DNA of 64,000 bases from Candidatus Scybalocola faecipullorum (lineage in GTDB: Bacteria > Bacillota > Clostridia > Lachnospirales > Lachnospiraceae): the NCBI GenBank assembly GCA_018716485.1, contig DVJY01000059.1, positions 1 through 64,000 on the forward strand. Direction: 5' to 3'. The notes beneath the pieces were generated by a model that was not told the DNA's origin, did not search any database, and saw only the letters and a list, made by a program, of their open reading frames with translations. Numbering within the stretch: position 1 is the first letter of the stretch; every line of letters starts with the position of its first letter. Positions 27,403 through 37,058 of the stretch are shown one piece after another. A program made the position numbers and the translations under genes.

Positions 27403-27424
27403 TCGGTACGGCTGGAGGCTGAAT

Positions 27425-28369
27425 ATGAAAACTGAAATTACCGAATTGCTCCAGATTCAGTATCCTGTGATTCAGGGAGGCATGGCATGGGTCGCAGATT
27501 ATCATCTTGCGGCGGCTGTATCTAACGCCGGCGGATTGGGACTGATCGGTGCAGGCGCGGCGCCGGCCTCATTTGTGAAAGAACAGATTGAGAAGTGCAA
27601 AGCGCTGACAGATAAGCCTTTTGGCGTCAATCTGATGCTGATGAATCCGGAAGCTGATGCGATTGCGGAAGTTATTGCCCAGTCAGGCGTAAAAGTAGTG
27701 ACGACGGGCGCAGGCAGTCCTCAAAAATATGTAGCTATGTGGAAGGAAGCCGGCGTGAAAGTTATTCCGGTTGTCGCTTCGGTAGCGCTTGCAAAGATTA
27801 TGGAGCGCTGCGGTGCGGATGCTGTTGTGGCAGAAGGCTGTGAATCCGGCGGGCATATCGGAGAAACGACAACGATGGCACTTGTGCCTCAGGTTGTCGA
27901 TGCTGTATCTATTCCGGTCATTGCGGCCGGAGGTATCGGAGACGGCAGAGGGGTGGCGGCGGCATTGATGCTCGGCGCCAAAGGTGTTCAGGTTGGAACG
28001 CGATTCCTCGTTGCCGAAGAGACAAATATACATCCTGCTTATAAAGAGAGAGTCCTTAAAGCAAAAGATATTGACACACAGGTGACCGGGCGTTCCGGCG
28101 GCCATCCGATTCGCTCCCTGAGAAATCAGATGACAAAGCATTATTTGGAGATGGAAGCTTCAGGGGCAACATTTGAAGAATTGGAGAGTCTGACAGTCGG
28201 CTCATTGAGAAAAGCCGTTGTCGACGGAGATGTGAAGAATGGAACAGTGATGGCAGGACAGATTGCCGGACTGGTTTCCAAACCTCAGACATGTGAGGAG
28301 ATTGTAAAAGATTTGATTGATGGCGCCGAAGCAGTATTAAAGGACAGATTCTCTGAGTTCGCAAATTAA
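27425..28369 (+). CDS. fabK: Enoyl-ACP reductase II
   Basis: FMN-dependent NAD(P)H reductase for the last step of each elongation cycle, 314 residues, TIM barrel of the nitronate monooxygenase family. PVIQGGMAWVADYHLAAAVSNAGGLGLIG is its opening region (about 14-41), and AAGGIGDGRGVAAALMLGA near 165 binds FMN phosphate. FabK replaces FabI and is insensitive to triclosan-type inhibitors in known cases. The operon order acpP-fabK-fabD matches Streptococcus and Clostridia. Confidence 0.94.
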   Translation: MKTEITELLQIQYPVIQGGMAWVADYHLAAAVSNAGGLGLIGAGAAPASFVKEQIEKCKALTDKPFGVNLMLMNPEADAIAEVIAQSGVKVVTTGAGSPQKYVAMWKEAGVKVIPVVASVALAKIMERCGADAVVAEGCESGGHIGETTTMALVPQVVDAVSIPVIAAGGIGDGRGVAAALMLGAKGVQVGTRFLVAEETNIHPAYKERVLKAKDIDTQVTGRSGGHPIRSLRNQMTKHYLEMEASGATFEELESLTVGSLRKAVVDGDVKNGTVMAGQIAGLVSKPQTCEEIVKDLIDGAEAVLKDRFSEFAN

Positions 28370-28487
28370 TTCTAATTCAGTAATCAAATATCCAGACAGG
28401 CAAAGCAGGAATTTTCCGATATTAATGAGGGAGATTCTTGCTTTCCTCATAGAGAAATTCAGGATGTTTGAGATGTTTTTATCTTCA

Positions 28488-28514
28488 GTATAAGATTGAT
28501 ATAAATCTTATACT
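28488..28514. promoter_or_regulatory. Perfect AT-rich inverted repeat upstream of fabD
   Basis: AGTATAAGATT (28488-28498) and AATCTTATACT (28504-28514) form a perfect 11-bp dyad around GATAT. It is not followed by a clean T-run. Its right arm ends in TATACT, a possible -10 box, so it may be an operator on an internal promoter. Confidence 0.45.
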
Positions 28515-28529
28515 TTTAATTTTATGAAA

Positions 28530-28550
28530 ATATTTTGAGTATCAAAATAT
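28530..28550. promoter_or_regulatory. Second FabT-like operator before fabD
   Basis: The palindromic arms ATATTTTGA and TCAAAATAT flank GTA, a 9+3+9 perfect dyad sharing the TTTGA-N3-TCAAA core with the acpP site. It lies 20 nt before the fabD ribosome site, so fabD and the genes behind it may be controlled separately. Confidence 0.7.
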
Positions 28551-28569
28551 CAGGCATGAGGTGGATGAA

Positions 28570-29487
28570 ATGAGCAAAATCGCATTTGTATTTCCGGGTC
28601 AGGGTGCGCAGTATTTTGGCATGGGAAAAGATTTTTATGAAAGCAGCGAAGACTGCCGCAGAGTGTTTGACCGGGCGTCAGAAATTACTGGAATTGATAT
28701 GAAAGCCCTTTGTTTTGAAGAAAATGACCGGCTCAATATCACGGAGTATACACAGATTGGTCTGCTGACGACAGAACTGGCTATTTTAAAGGCTGTAGAG
28801 TTAACAGGTATCAGGCCGTCGGTGACTGCAGGCTTAAGTCTTGGCGAATATGCGGCGCTGGTTGCCAGCAAAAAGCTTTCAGAAGATGACGCAATGCGTG
28901 TTGTCCGCGCGAGGGGTATTTTTATGCAGGAAGCAGTACCTGTAGGCGGAGCTATGGCAGCGGTGCTCGGACTTGACTTTGAAAAAGTTGAGGAAATCTG
29001 CGCGAATACAGATGGTATTGCAGAACTGGCAAACTATAACTGCCCGGGACAGATTGTTATATCCGGAGAAGAAGCAGCTGTAGAGGCGGCATCGGAAAAA
29101 TTAAAAGAAGCCGGTGCAAAGCGTGTGGCACGTTTAAATGTCAGCGGCCCATTTCATTCGTCCATGCTTAAAGGTGCGGGTGAAAAACTGGCAGGCCCGC
29201 TTTCAAAAGTCCATTTTTCGGATTCAGATATTCCTTATGTGGCAAACACGACTGCCGAATATGTTCATGATGCGTCGCAGATCAGAGATCTGCTGATTCG
29301 TCAGGTATCCTCTTCTGTGCGTTGGGAACAGAGCGTCAGAAAGATGCTGGCAGACGGCGTGGATACTTTTATAGAAATCGGACCGGGCAAAACACTGGCT
29401 GGCTTTATGAAGCGTATTGACCGCAAAGCCGTCAGCATCAATATAGGCAAAGTTGAAGATCTTGAAAAATTAAAGACGTTGCAGTAA
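28570..29487 (+). CDS. fabD: Malonyl-CoA:ACP transacylase
   Basis: Transfers malonate from CoA to ACP; about 305 residues. FVFPGQGAQYFGMG is near 5-18, the nucleophile serine is in GLSLGEY near 90, and GPFHSSML near 195 contains the catalytic histidine. I chose the ATG at 28570 because GAGGTGG lies just before it; a GTG three codons upstream overlaps that site. Confidence 0.95.
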   Translation: MSKIAFVFPGQGAQYFGMGKDFYESSEDCRRVFDRASEITGIDMKALCFEENDRLNITEYTQIGLLTTELAILKAVELTGIRPSVTAGLSLGEYAALVASKKLSEDDAMRVVRARGIFMQEAVPVGGAMAAVLGLDFEKVEEICANTDGIAELANYNCPGQIVISGEEAAVEAASEKLKEAGAKRVARLNVSGPFHSSMLKGAGEKLAGPLSKVHFSDSDIPYVANTTAEYVHDASQIRDLLIRQVSSSVRWEQSVRKMLADGVDTFIEIGPGKTLAGFMKRIDRKAVSINIGKVEDLEKLKTLQ

Positions 29488-29499
29488 TGGAGGAAATAT

Positions 29500-30243
29500 A
29501 TGTTAAAAGGTAAAGTAGCATTAGTGACCGGCGCCAGCCGCGGCATCGGACGTCAGATTGCTCTGACATTCGGCATGGCGGGTGCAAAAGTTATTGTGAA
29601 CTACAATGGATCAGAGGCTGCGGCACAGGCCGTTGCCGATGAGATTATTTCAAAAGGAGGCAGCGCAGAAATTTATCAGTGTAATGTAGCTGATTTTGCG
29701 GCTTCCAAGACGATGATCGATACGATCATCAAAGAAAACGGTCATTTGGATATTCTGGTAAATAATGCGGGAATTACAAAAGACGGACTGATGATGAGAA
29801 TGAGTGAGGCGGATTTTGACGCCGTTATTAATATAAATTTGAAAGGTACATTTAATTGTATCAGACATGTATCGCGCCAGATGTTAAAGCAAAGGGGAGG
29901 CAGGATCATTAATATGGCTTCTGTAGTCGGACGGAGCGGAAATGCCGGACAGATGAATTATGCCGCGTCAAAGGCGGGCGTGATCGGCATGACTATGTCT
30001 GCGGCAAAAGAACTTGCCAGCCGGGGCGTGACGGTTAATGCCATTGCACCGGGATTTATTCAGACGGAGATGACAGATGCTTTAAGCGATGACGTTAAAA
30101 AATCTATTGCGGCAGCGATTCCGATGGGCACTTTAGGGACAACGGAAGATGTTGCCCGGCTTGCTTTGTTCCTTGCGTCAGATGACGCAAAGTATATTAC
30201 GGGGCAGACCATAAGTGTCGACGGCGGCATGTATATGGGCTAA
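29500..30243 (+). CDS. fabG: 3-oxoacyl-ACP reductase
   Basis: NADPH-dependent short-chain dehydrogenase reducing 3-ketoacyl-ACP, 247 residues. The cofactor motif TGASRGIG is near 10-17, NNAG near 87, and the catalytic tyrosine/lysine pair is in YAASKAG near 152. Preceded by GGAGG, 12 nt after fabD. Confidence 0.96.
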   Translation: MLKGKVALVTGASRGIGRQIALTFGMAGAKVIVNYNGSEAAAQAVADEIISKGGSAEIYQCNVADFAASKTMIDTIIKENGHLDILVNNAGITKDGLMMRMSEADFDAVININLKGTFNCIRHVSRQMLKQRGGRIINMASVVGRSGNAGQMNYAASKAGVIGMTMSAAKELASRGVTVNAIAPGFIQTEMTDALSDDVKKSIAAAIPMGTLGTTEDVARLALFLASDDAKYITGQTISVDGGMYMG

Positions 30244-30257
30244 GGAGGACAGACAGG

Positions 30258-31493
30258 ATGAAGAGAGTAGTTATTACAGGTATGGGCGCGATCACTCCGA
30301 TCGGCAATACGGTGGAAGAATTCTGGAACGGTATCAAAGAAAATAAAATCGGCTTCGGACCGATTTCCACATTTGATACAACAGATTATAAAGTAAAACT
30401 TGCGGCGGAAGTTAAAGGCTTTGTGGCAAAAGAGCATTTGGATTTTAAATCTGCAAAACGTATGGAAAGATTTTCGCAGCTTGCTGTGACTGCAGCCGGC
30501 GAGGCGCTGTCACAGGCCGGTATTGATATGGAAAAAGAAGATCCGTATCGTGTAGGTGTTGCAGTAGGCGCAGGTGTGGGCAGCCTTTCACTGATGGAAA
30601 GAGAAGTCATCAAAATCCATGAGAAAGGCCCGAACAGAGTTGCCCCTTTATTTATTCCGATGTTTATTTCCAATATGGCTGCAGGCAATATTTCTATTTA
30701 CTACGGCCTTAAAGGCAAATGTATCGATGTTGTGACTGCATGTGCCACAGGCACCCATAATATTGGCGAAGCTTACCGGACAATCCAGTGCGGTGATGCT
30801 GACGTGATGGTTGCCGGCGGTACAGAAAGCTGCATCAGCCCGACCGGTGTAGCTGGTTTTACAGCGCTGACGGCGCTGACCACATCAGATGATCCGAAGC
30901 GTGCTTCGATTCCGTTTGATAAAGACAGAAGCGGCTTTGTTATGGGAGAGGGCGCAGGAATCGTTGTGCTTGAGAGTTTGGAGCACGCGCAGGCAAGAGG
31001 GGCCCATATTATTGCGGAAGTTGCAGGCTATGGCGCAACATCGGATGCTTATCATATTACATCACCGGCTGAAGACGGCATGGGCGCGGCGATGGCAATG
31101 ATGGAAGCCATGAACGAAGCCGGCGTTAAACCTGAGGAAGTCAGCTACATTAATGCGCATGGAACAAGCACACATCACAATGATTTGTTTGAGACAAGAG
31201 CGATTAAGGCTGCTTTTGGTGATGCGGCCTATCATGTGCCTGTCAGTTCTACAAAGTCAATGATCGGCCATCTGCTTGGCGCTGCAGGCGCGGTTGAATT
31301 GATTGTGTGCGCCAAATCCATCGAGGAAGGTTATATTCATCCGACGGTAGGCCTTCAGGAGCCGGGGGAGGAATGTGATCTGAATTATGTGCCGGGTGAG
31401 GGCATTCACACGGATGTCAATGTTGCCATCAGTAATTCACTGGGATTCGGCGGTCACAATGCAACGTTGCTCGTTAAGAAGTATGAAGCTTAA
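30258..31493 (+). CDS. fabF: 3-oxoacyl-ACP synthase II
   Basis: Condensing enzyme elongating acyl-ACP with malonyl-ACP, 411 residues. The nucleophilic cysteine is in TACATGTHNIGEA near 163; the two catalytic histidines are in HGTSTHHND near 300 and GHLLGAAGAVE near 337. The AAGGAGG ribosome site follows fabG directly. fabH, usually at the head of such operons, is not in this window. Confidence 0.96.
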   Translation: MKRVVITGMGAITPIGNTVEEFWNGIKENKIGFGPISTFDTTDYKVKLAAEVKGFVAKEHLDFKSAKRMERFSQLAVTAAGEALSQAGIDMEKEDPYRVGVAVGAGVGSLSLMEREVIKIHEKGPNRVAPLFIPMFISNMAAGNISIYYGLKGKCIDVVTACATGTHNIGEAYRTIQCGDADVMVAGGTESCISPTGVAGFTALTALTTSDDPKRASIPFDKDRSGFVMGEGAGIVVLESLEHAQARGAHIIAEVAGYGATSDAYHITSPAEDGMGAAMAMMEAMNEAGVKPEEVSYINAHGTSTHHNDLFETRAIKAAFGDAAYHVPVSSTKSMIGHLLGAAGAVELIVCAKSIEEGYIHPTVGLQEPGEECDLNYVPGEGIHTDVNVAISNSLGFGGHNATLLVKKYEA

Positions 31494-31509
31494 AAAGGAT
31501 GGGTAGATT

Positions 31510-31989
31510 ATGGATATCGAAAAAATAATTCAGTTAATTGATAAGGTAGCGCAGGCTCCAATATCTTCTTTGAATATCGAAGAGGGCTCATTAAAAATCA
31601 GTATTGAAAAAAATAATGGAATGATGCAGACGGTGACATCCCCTGTTCAGGTTGTTCCTGAAACGATGCCTCTGGAAACAGCACCGAAAGCAGCAACGGC
31701 GCCTGAAACAGTCCCGGTTCAGGCACAGGAAGAAGAGGAAGTTCAGACAGAAGAAGTTCAGCTGATCACTTCACCGATTGTCGGTGTTTTCTATGCGGCT
31801 TCCAGTCCTGATGCCCAGCCTTATGTCAAAGTCGGTGATCATATTTCAAAAGGACAGGTTGTCGGCATTGTGGAAGCGATGAAGCTGATGAATGAAATCG
31901 AAAGCGAGGTTTCAGGAGAAGTTATCGAAATTCTTGTGAAAAACGGAGAAGCGGTTGAATTCGGTCAGCCATTATTTAAAGTAAGATAA
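31510..31989 (+). CDS. accB: Acetyl-CoA carboxylase biotin carboxyl carrier protein
   Basis: Biotin carrier of acetyl-CoA carboxylase, 159 residues. An N-terminal helical region (1-35) is followed by a proline/alanine/glutamate-rich linker (about 40-80) and the biotinyl domain; the biotinylated lysine is in [11 protein letters not shown] near 125. Confidence 0.95.
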   Translation: MDIEKIIQLIDKVAQAPISSLNIEEGSLKISIEKNNGMMQTVTSPVQVVPETMPLETAPKAATAPETVPVQAQEEEEVQTEEVQLITSPIVGVFYAASSPDAQPYVKVGDHISKGQVVGIVEAMKLMNEIESEVSGEVIEILVKNGEAVEFGQPLFKVR

Positions 31990-32000
31990 GAGGGAAACAT

Positions 32001-32429
32001 ATGACAACGTTAGGAATTAAAGATATTATGAACATTATTCCGCACCGTCAGCCGTTTTTGCTTGTGGACAGAGCGGAAATTATCGAAGAAGGCAAAAAAG
32101 CGGTCGGGTATAAGGCAGTGACTTATAATGAACCATTTTTTGCAGGACATTTTCCGACAGAGCCGGTGATGCCGGGCGTGCTTATCATTGAAGCAATGGC
32201 TCAGGTTGGCGCCATCGTCATTTTAAGCCAGGAAGAAAACAAAGGAAAGATTGCCTTTTTCGGAGGTGTCAACAAAGCTAAATTCCGTCATAAAGTCGTT
32301 CCGGGAACGATGCTTCGCATGGAAGTGGAAATTATCAAACAGAAAGGCCCTATCGGTGTCGGTGCTGCAGCAGCCTATGACGGCGATGTCAAGGTAGCAG
32401 AGGCAGAACTGACATTTGCCATCGGTTAA
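32001..32429 (+). CDS. fabZ: 3-hydroxyacyl-ACP dehydratase
   Basis: Hot-dog-fold dehydratase of fatty acid elongation, 142 residues. [19 protein letters not shown] (about 49-67) holds the catalytic histidine and glutamate. No fabA is present here; a separate isomerase (FabM-like), if any, lies outside the window. Confidence 0.96.
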   Translation: MTTLGIKDIMNIIPHRQPFLLVDRAEIIEEGKKAVGYKAVTYNEPFFAGHFPTEPVMPGVLIIEAMAQVGAIVILSQEENKGKIAFFGGVNKAKFRHKVVPGTMLRMEVEIIKQKGPIGVGAAAAYDGDVKVAEAELTFAIG

Positions 32430-32440
32430 GAGGTGTGACG

Positions 32441-33781
32441 ATGATTAAAAAGATTTTAATTGCCAACAGAGGCGAAATTGCTGTAAGAATCATCCGTGCA
32501 TGCCGCGAGATGGGCATTGAAACTGTTGCGGTATATTCGAAGGCGGATGCTGATGCGCTGCATACCCAGCTGGCCGACGAAGCGATCTGCATCGGACCTG
32601 CGCCTTCCAAAGACAGTTATCTGAATATGGAAAATATTATCAGTGCGACTATTGTCAGCGGCGCAGATGCCATTCATCCAGGGTTTGGATTTTTATCAGA
32701 AAATACAAAGTTTGTGGAAATGTGTGAAGAGTGCCACATTACATTTATCGGCCCGTCTTCTAAACTGATTCACGCCATGGGCAATAAATCAGAGGCGAGA
32801 ACGACGATGATGCGCGCCGGTGTGCCGGTTGTTCCGGGAACGAAAGATCCGGTCTATGATGCCGAAGAGGCACTTGAAATTGCCAGAGGCATCGGCTTTC
32901 CGGTGATGATCAAAGCATCATCGGGCGGCGGCGGCAAAGGTATGCGGGTTTCGGAAAGCGAGGCGGATTTTATAGAGAACTTTAAGATGGCTCAGCTGGA
33001 ATCAGTCAATGCATTTGCCGATAATACGATGTATATTGAAAAATATATCGTTAATCCGCGCCATATTGAGTTTCAGATTCTTGCGGATAAGTACGGCAAT
33101 GTGGTGCACTTGGGAGAGCGTGACTGTTCTATCCAGAGACGCCATCAGAAAGTACTGGAGGAAGCTCCGTCATGTGCCATCGATGAAAATCTGAGAGCGC
33201 GGATGGGTGAAACAGCTGTGCGTGCGGCAAAAGCGGTAGGCTATGAAAATGCCGGGACAATAGAGTTCCTTTTGGATGCCAATAAAGATTTTTACTTTAT
33301 GGAAATGAATACGAGAATTCAGGTTGAACACCCGGTGACTGAGTTGGTCACAGATACGGATCTTATCAAGGAGCAGATACGCATTGCATCAGGTCTGGAA
33401 CTGTCGATGAAGCAGGAAGATATTCATGTGAGCGGCCATGCTATCGAATGCCGTATTAATGCTGAAAATCCGGAAAAGAACTTCCGCCCGTGTCCGGGGA
33501 TGATTGAAGATGTTCACATTCCGGGAGGCAATGGCATCCGTGTGGATACCGCCATCTATCCGGGATATGAAATACCTCCGTATTATGATTCAATGATCGC
33601 AAAACTCATTGTCCGCGGAAAGACACGTGAGGAAGCCATTGATAAAATGCGCAGCGCCCTCGGTGAGTTTATTGTCCAAGGTATTGATACAAATTTGGAT
33701 TTTCAGTACGAAATTGTCACACATCCTCGATTTATTCAGGGTGATATTGACACAGGATTTATTGAAAATATGAAAAAATAG
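32441..33781 (+). CDS. accC: Acetyl-CoA carboxylase biotin carboxylase
   Basis: ATP-grasp enzyme that carboxylates biotin on AccB, about 446 residues. IANRGEIAVRIIRA near 7-20 opens the N-domain, KASSGGGGKGMR near 158 is the ATP loop, and EMNTRIQVEHPVTE near 286 holds the metal and catalytic residues. Start set by AAGAGGTG before the ATG at 32441. Confidence 0.96.
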   Translation: MIKKILIANRGEIAVRIIRACREMGIETVAVYSKADADALHTQLADEAICIGPAPSKDSYLNMENIISATIVSGADAIHPGFGFLSENTKFVEMCEECHITFIGPSSKLIHAMGNKSEARTTMMRAGVPVVPGTKDPVYDAEEALEIARGIGFPVMIKASSGGGGKGMRVSESEADFIENFKMAQLESVNAFADNTMYIEKYIVNPRHIEFQILADKYGNVVHLGERDCSIQRRHQKVLEEAPSCAIDENLRARMGETAVRAAKAVGYENAGTIEFLLDANKDFYFMEMNTRIQVEHPVTELVTDTDLIKEQIRIASGLELSMKQEDIHVSGHAIECRINAENPEKNFRPCPGMIEDVHIPGGNGIRVDTAIYPGYEIPPYYDSMIAKLIVRGKTREEAIDKMRSALGEFIVQGIDTNLDFQYEIVTHPRFIQGDIDTGFIENMKK

Positions 33782-33803
33782 AAAGAACGGCAGGTAATGA
33801 GTA

Positions 33804-34778
33804 ATGTTTAAAGGAATGTTTAAGAAAACAAAATATGTGCCGATTTCCATGGAAGAGACGCAGCAGCAGGAGGCTGACCAGCTGGAACCGGAGGTCCGGC
33901 AGCAGGAGCAGGAAAATTCGGAGGCATCAGCGACGGAACTGACTGAGGATGAAGGAGATCAGCCGACGGTTCCTGAAGGGTTGTTTATTAAATGTAAAAT
34001 ATGCCGCAAGACGATTTACCGGCCGGATTTTGAAGAGAACCTTTTTGTATGTCCGGAGTGCGGCAAATATCACAGAGTTTATGCTAAAAGCAGAATCCGC
34101 ATGATTATTGACGAAGGCACATTTGAACAGTGGGATGGCCGGACGGAGGTTGCCGACCCGCTGCATTTTCCGGGATATCCCGAGAAGATTGAAAGTTTGA
34201 AAGAAGAACTGAAGATGGATGAGGCGGTTGTCACCGGATACGGAAAAATTTTCGGACGGCAGACGGCAATTGCTGTGATGGATGCCCGCTTTATGATGGC
34301 CAGCATGGGCAGCGTTGTCGGTGAAAAAATTACAAGCGCCATTGAACGGGCGACAAAAGAGAAACTTCCGGTAATCATTTTTTCATGCTCCGGCGGTGCG
34401 AGAATGCAGGAAGGCATGATCTCGCTGATGCAGATGGCCAAGACAAGCGCAGCCCTCAGGCGTCATGCCGATGCAGGACTGCCGTATTTCAGCGTGATCA
34501 CAGACCCGACGACCGGCGGCGTCACAGCAAGTTTTGCAAGCCTTGGAGATGTGATTTTGGCAGAACCGGGCTGTCTGATCGGCTTTGCCGGACAAAGAGT
34601 TATAGAACAGACGATTTTCCAGAAGCTACCAAAAGGATTCCAGAGTGCAGAGTTTGCATTGGAACACGGCATTATTGATGCCATTGTTGAAAGAAAAGAT
34701 ATGAAGAAGGCGCTGAGCAGGCTGCTTGAACTGCATATGCCGTATGTGCCTGAAGAAAAAAAGGAAGAAGGTGAATGA
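33804..34778 (+). CDS. accD: Acetyl-CoA carboxylase carboxyltransferase beta subunit
   Basis: Beta half of the carboxyltransferase, 324 residues. After the first dozen residues an acidic, glutamine-rich insert (about 15-55) precedes the zinc ribbon with four cysteines (CKIC and CPEC, about 63-85). The crotonase-like core follows, with [10 protein letters not shown] near 193. The low-complexity insert is longer than in many AccD proteins. Confidence 0.94.
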   Translation: MFKGMFKKTKYVPISMEETQQQEADQLEPEVRQQEQENSEASATELTEDEGDQPTVPEGLFIKCKICRKTIYRPDFEENLFVCPECGKYHRVYAKSRIRMIIDEGTFEQWDGRTEVADPLHFPGYPEKIESLKEELKMDEAVVTGYGKIFGRQTAIAVMDARFMMASMGSVVGEKITSAIERATKEKLPVIIFSCSGGARMQEGMISLMQMAKTSAALRRHADAGLPYFSVITDPTTGGVTASFASLGDVILAEPGCLIGFAGQRVIEQTIFQKLPKGFQSAEFALEHGIIDAIVERKDMKKALSRLLELHMPYVPEEKKEEGE

Positions 34779-34780
34779 CA

Positions 34781-35566
34781 ATGGCTTTATCAGCATGGGA
34801 CAGAGTACGCATTTCAAGAAGTAAAAACAGACCAACCAGCCTGTTTTATATTGATCAGCTCTTTGACGGATTTTTTGAACTGCACGGCGACCGCTGCTTC
34901 GGTGATGATAAAGCCATTGTCGGCGGGCTGGCTTTCTTTAACGGTCGTCCGGTAACTGTGATCGGTGTTCAAAAAGGACGCACGACAAAAGAAAATATGT
35001 ACCGTAATTTCGGTATGCCGAATCCTGAAGGCTATCGCAAGGCGCTGCGTCTGATGGAACAGGCGGATAAGTTCGGACGCCCGATCATATGCTTTGTGGA
35101 TACGGCCGGGGCTTTCTGCGGCATGGAAGCTGAGGAGCGCGGACAGGGTCAGGCTATTGCGGAAAATCTGGAAGCTATGGCAGGATTTAAAGTGCCGATT
35201 CTTTCTATTCTGATCGGGGAAGGCGGCAGCGGCGGCGCATTGGGACTTGCAGTGGCAAATGAAGTGTGGATGCTTGAAAACTCTACCTATTCTGTGCTTT
35301 CACCGGAGGGATTTGCGTCTATCCTTTGGAAAGACGGCAAACGTGCCGATGAGGCGGCAGAGGTCATGAAGATGACAGCGCTGGAGTTAAGAGAATTGAA
35401 AGTCGTTGATAAAATTGTCCGTGAAAAAGAACTGCTGACAGAAGAGACAAGTGATGAAGTCATTACAAAACTCAGACGCGGCTTAAACCGTTTCTTTAAA
35501 GAATGTGATGCAAAAACACCGCAGCAGCTTGTGGACGAACGTTACGAAAGGTTCAGAAAGTTTTAA
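34781..35566 (+). CDS. accA: Acetyl-CoA carboxylase carboxyltransferase alpha subunit
   Basis: Alpha half of the carboxyltransferase, about 261 residues. [10 protein letters not shown] near 106 and [15 protein letters not shown] near 146 are the family signatures. I chose the ATG at 34781, 7 nt after GAAGGTG; another ATG at 34775 overlaps the accD stop but sits too close to the ribosome site. Last gene of the FAS II operon. Confidence 0.95.
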   Translation: MALSAWDRVRISRSKNRPTSLFYIDQLFDGFFELHGDRCFGDDKAIVGGLAFFNGRPVTVIGVQKGRTTKENMYRNFGMPNPEGYRKALRLMEQADKFGRPIICFVDTAGAFCGMEAEERGQGQAIAENLEAMAGFKVPILSILIGEGGSGGALGLAVANEVWMLENSTYSVLSPEGFASILWKDGKRADEAAEVMKMTALELRELKVVDKIVREKELLTEETSDEVITKLRRGLNRFFKECDAKTPQQLVDERYERFRKF

Positions 35567-35575
35567 TATATCAAA

Positions 35576-35618
35576 AAGAAGTGCGATTGTCATAAGAACA
35601 TCCGCACTTCTTTTTTTT
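35576..35618. terminator. Bidirectional terminator between accA and the epimerase-like gene
   Basis: AAGAAGTGCG (35576-35585) pairs with CGCACTTCTT (35603-35612), with T-runs on the plus side and A-runs on the left, so it can stop transcription from both converging units. Confidence 0.88.
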
Positions 35619-36486
35619 AATTGAATTCAATCGTATAATCAGCGTCAAAGCTGCAGCCTGTCTCCAGCGTATTGCCGTAAACACGGTCTTTAAGTTCGCC
35701 GTTAAAGTCATGGGCGTCACAGCGGCCATACCAAGGCTCGATACAAACAAAAGGCGCATGTTTGCCTACAGGTGACCAAACGCCGAATAACGGCGCATCA
35801 AAAGTAACGGTGACGTACGGTTTTTTGTCCGGTGTCAGAAGGCTGACTTTTTGTGTCTGATGATGTTCGATGATCAGTGCATCGTTGTCAAAAAGATGAT
35901 CGTGGACTGGGAGCAGGCCATGGTCAAGACATACAGGCTGATCATAGGCAGCAATAAGACCGCCCTCTCCGATGACACTTGTGGTCAGATCATGGTCGGT
36001 ATGGAAGTCGAGATAATAATCACTCTGTTTTTCATCCGAATGGAGCGGGCATGAAAATGCCGGATGGGCGCCGATGGAAAAGTACATGGTTTCACTGCCG
36101 GTATTTGTGACTTTCCACATCACTTTGACTGTGGTGCCGGTCAATGTATAGCCTACAGCCAGCTTAAACTCAAACGGGTATTTTTCAACGGTTTCCGGTG
36201 AGGAAGTCATTTCAAACCACAGGGTGTCCTCTGTCTGACTGACCAGTGAAAAAACCGTGTCGCGGGCAAAACCGTGCTGATTCATCATATACGACTTGCC
36301 CTGATGGATAAATGTTTTGTCTTTCAGACTGCCCACAATAGGAAAAAGCACCGGCGCATGGCGGCCCCAGAAGGCGGGATCTCCATGCCATATGTATTGG
36401 GCGCCGTCTTTGATGACGGAAACGATTTCAGCGCCCGCGTCACTGATTGTGACCGCAATCTGATTATTTTTTAAAGTATACTGCAT
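35617..36486 (-). CDS. Aldose 1-epimerase family protein (LacX-like)
   Basis: Galactose-mutarotase-fold protein of 289 residues. VTISDAGAEIVSVI near 10, WGRHAPVLFPIVG near 33 and GAHPAFSCP near 145 fit the LacX/YeaD branch of aldose 1-epimerases, which interconvert sugar anomers; the exact sugar is unknown. The ATG at 36486 follows GGGAGG on the minus strand; the longer frame upstream lacks a ribosome site. No sugar genes adjoin it. Confidence 0.85.
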   Translation of the reverse strand: MQYTLKNNQIAVTISDAGAEIVSVIKDGAQYIWHGDPAFWGRHAPVLFPIVGSLKDKTFIHQGKSYMMNQHGFARDTVFSLVSQTEDTLWFEMTSSPETVEKYPFEFKLAVGYTLTGTTVKVMWKVTNTGSETMYFSIGAHPAFSCPLHSDEKQSDYYLDFHTDHDLTTSVIGEGGLIAAYDQPVCLDHGLLPVHDHLFDNDALIIEHHQTQKVSLLTPDKKPYVTVTFDAPLFGVWSPVGKHAPFVCIEPWYGRCDAHDFNGELKDRVYGNTLETGCSFDADYTIEFN

Positions 36487-36543
36487 AAAAAACCTCCCAG
36501 ATGGTATAAGATACATCAAGTATACCATTTGGAAGGCTGGATT

Positions 36544-36936
36544 TCAATCATGGGATGTTGTCGTGAGAATGCGTTCAAAGCATAATCCGGCAACAAACCA
36601 CGCAGGTGTGTAGGAAAGATTAATAAGACCGTGAATATTGGCGGGCCTGCTGCTATAGTCCCACGGACACCGGTCATGCTTTTTTAATACAGCGCCAGTG
36701 GCGTATTCGGCAGCAAAAATGCAGCATGTATAAACGCCTCCCCGAAAAAATATATTTCTGCCGCGCATGCGGCGGCATACCGGAGCCATCAGCGAGGCCA
36801 GACCGTAAATAGGAAACATCCACATAGAAGTCTTACAGGTCAGTTTCGGGTCCCGTGCCATTATGGATCCCATACCGGTCCATAATACTTCCATACACCA
36901 GCCTGTAAGACCACAAAGAATAAAATTTTTCTTCAT
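36544..36936 (-). CDS. Small membrane protein, putative ABC-transporter permease-like family
   Basis: About 130 residues with several hydrophobic stretches; GLTGWCMEVLWTG near 9 and CPWDYSSRP near 93 resemble the small putative permease family (CmpB-like, type IV ABC). The start is uncertain: the ATG at 36936 has no clear ribosome site, and the frame remains open to about 37005. A possible minus-strand promoter TTGATT-17-TATAAC lies at plus 36977-37005, overlapping the next gene's promoter. Function unknown. Confidence 0.6.
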   Translation of the reverse strand: MKKNFILCGLTGWCMEVLWTGMGSIMARDPKLTCKTSMWMFPIYGLASLMAPVCRRMRGRNIFFRGGVYTCCIFAAEYATGAVLKKHDRCPWDYSSRPANIHGLINLSYTPAWFVAGLCFERILTTTSHD

Positions 36937-36954
36937 AGATATATTATGCCGATA

Positions 36955-36984
36955 TGGACAAGTAATATTCCTCAGTGTTATAAT
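36955..36984 (+). promoter_or_regulatory. Promoter of the RlmI/folate unit
   Basis: TGGACA (36955-36960), 18-nt spacer, TATAAT (36979-36984). It overlaps the candidate minus-strand promoter, so the two units are divergently transcribed from one short region. A GCGGATT-AAA-ATCCGC hairpin follows at about 37008-37023. Confidence 0.6.
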
Positions 36985-37058
36985 ATTTCTATTATTTTGA
37001 ATCAAAAGCGGATTAAAATCCGCCTGATAAAGTATAGATCATGGAGGCAGCGAAGCAG

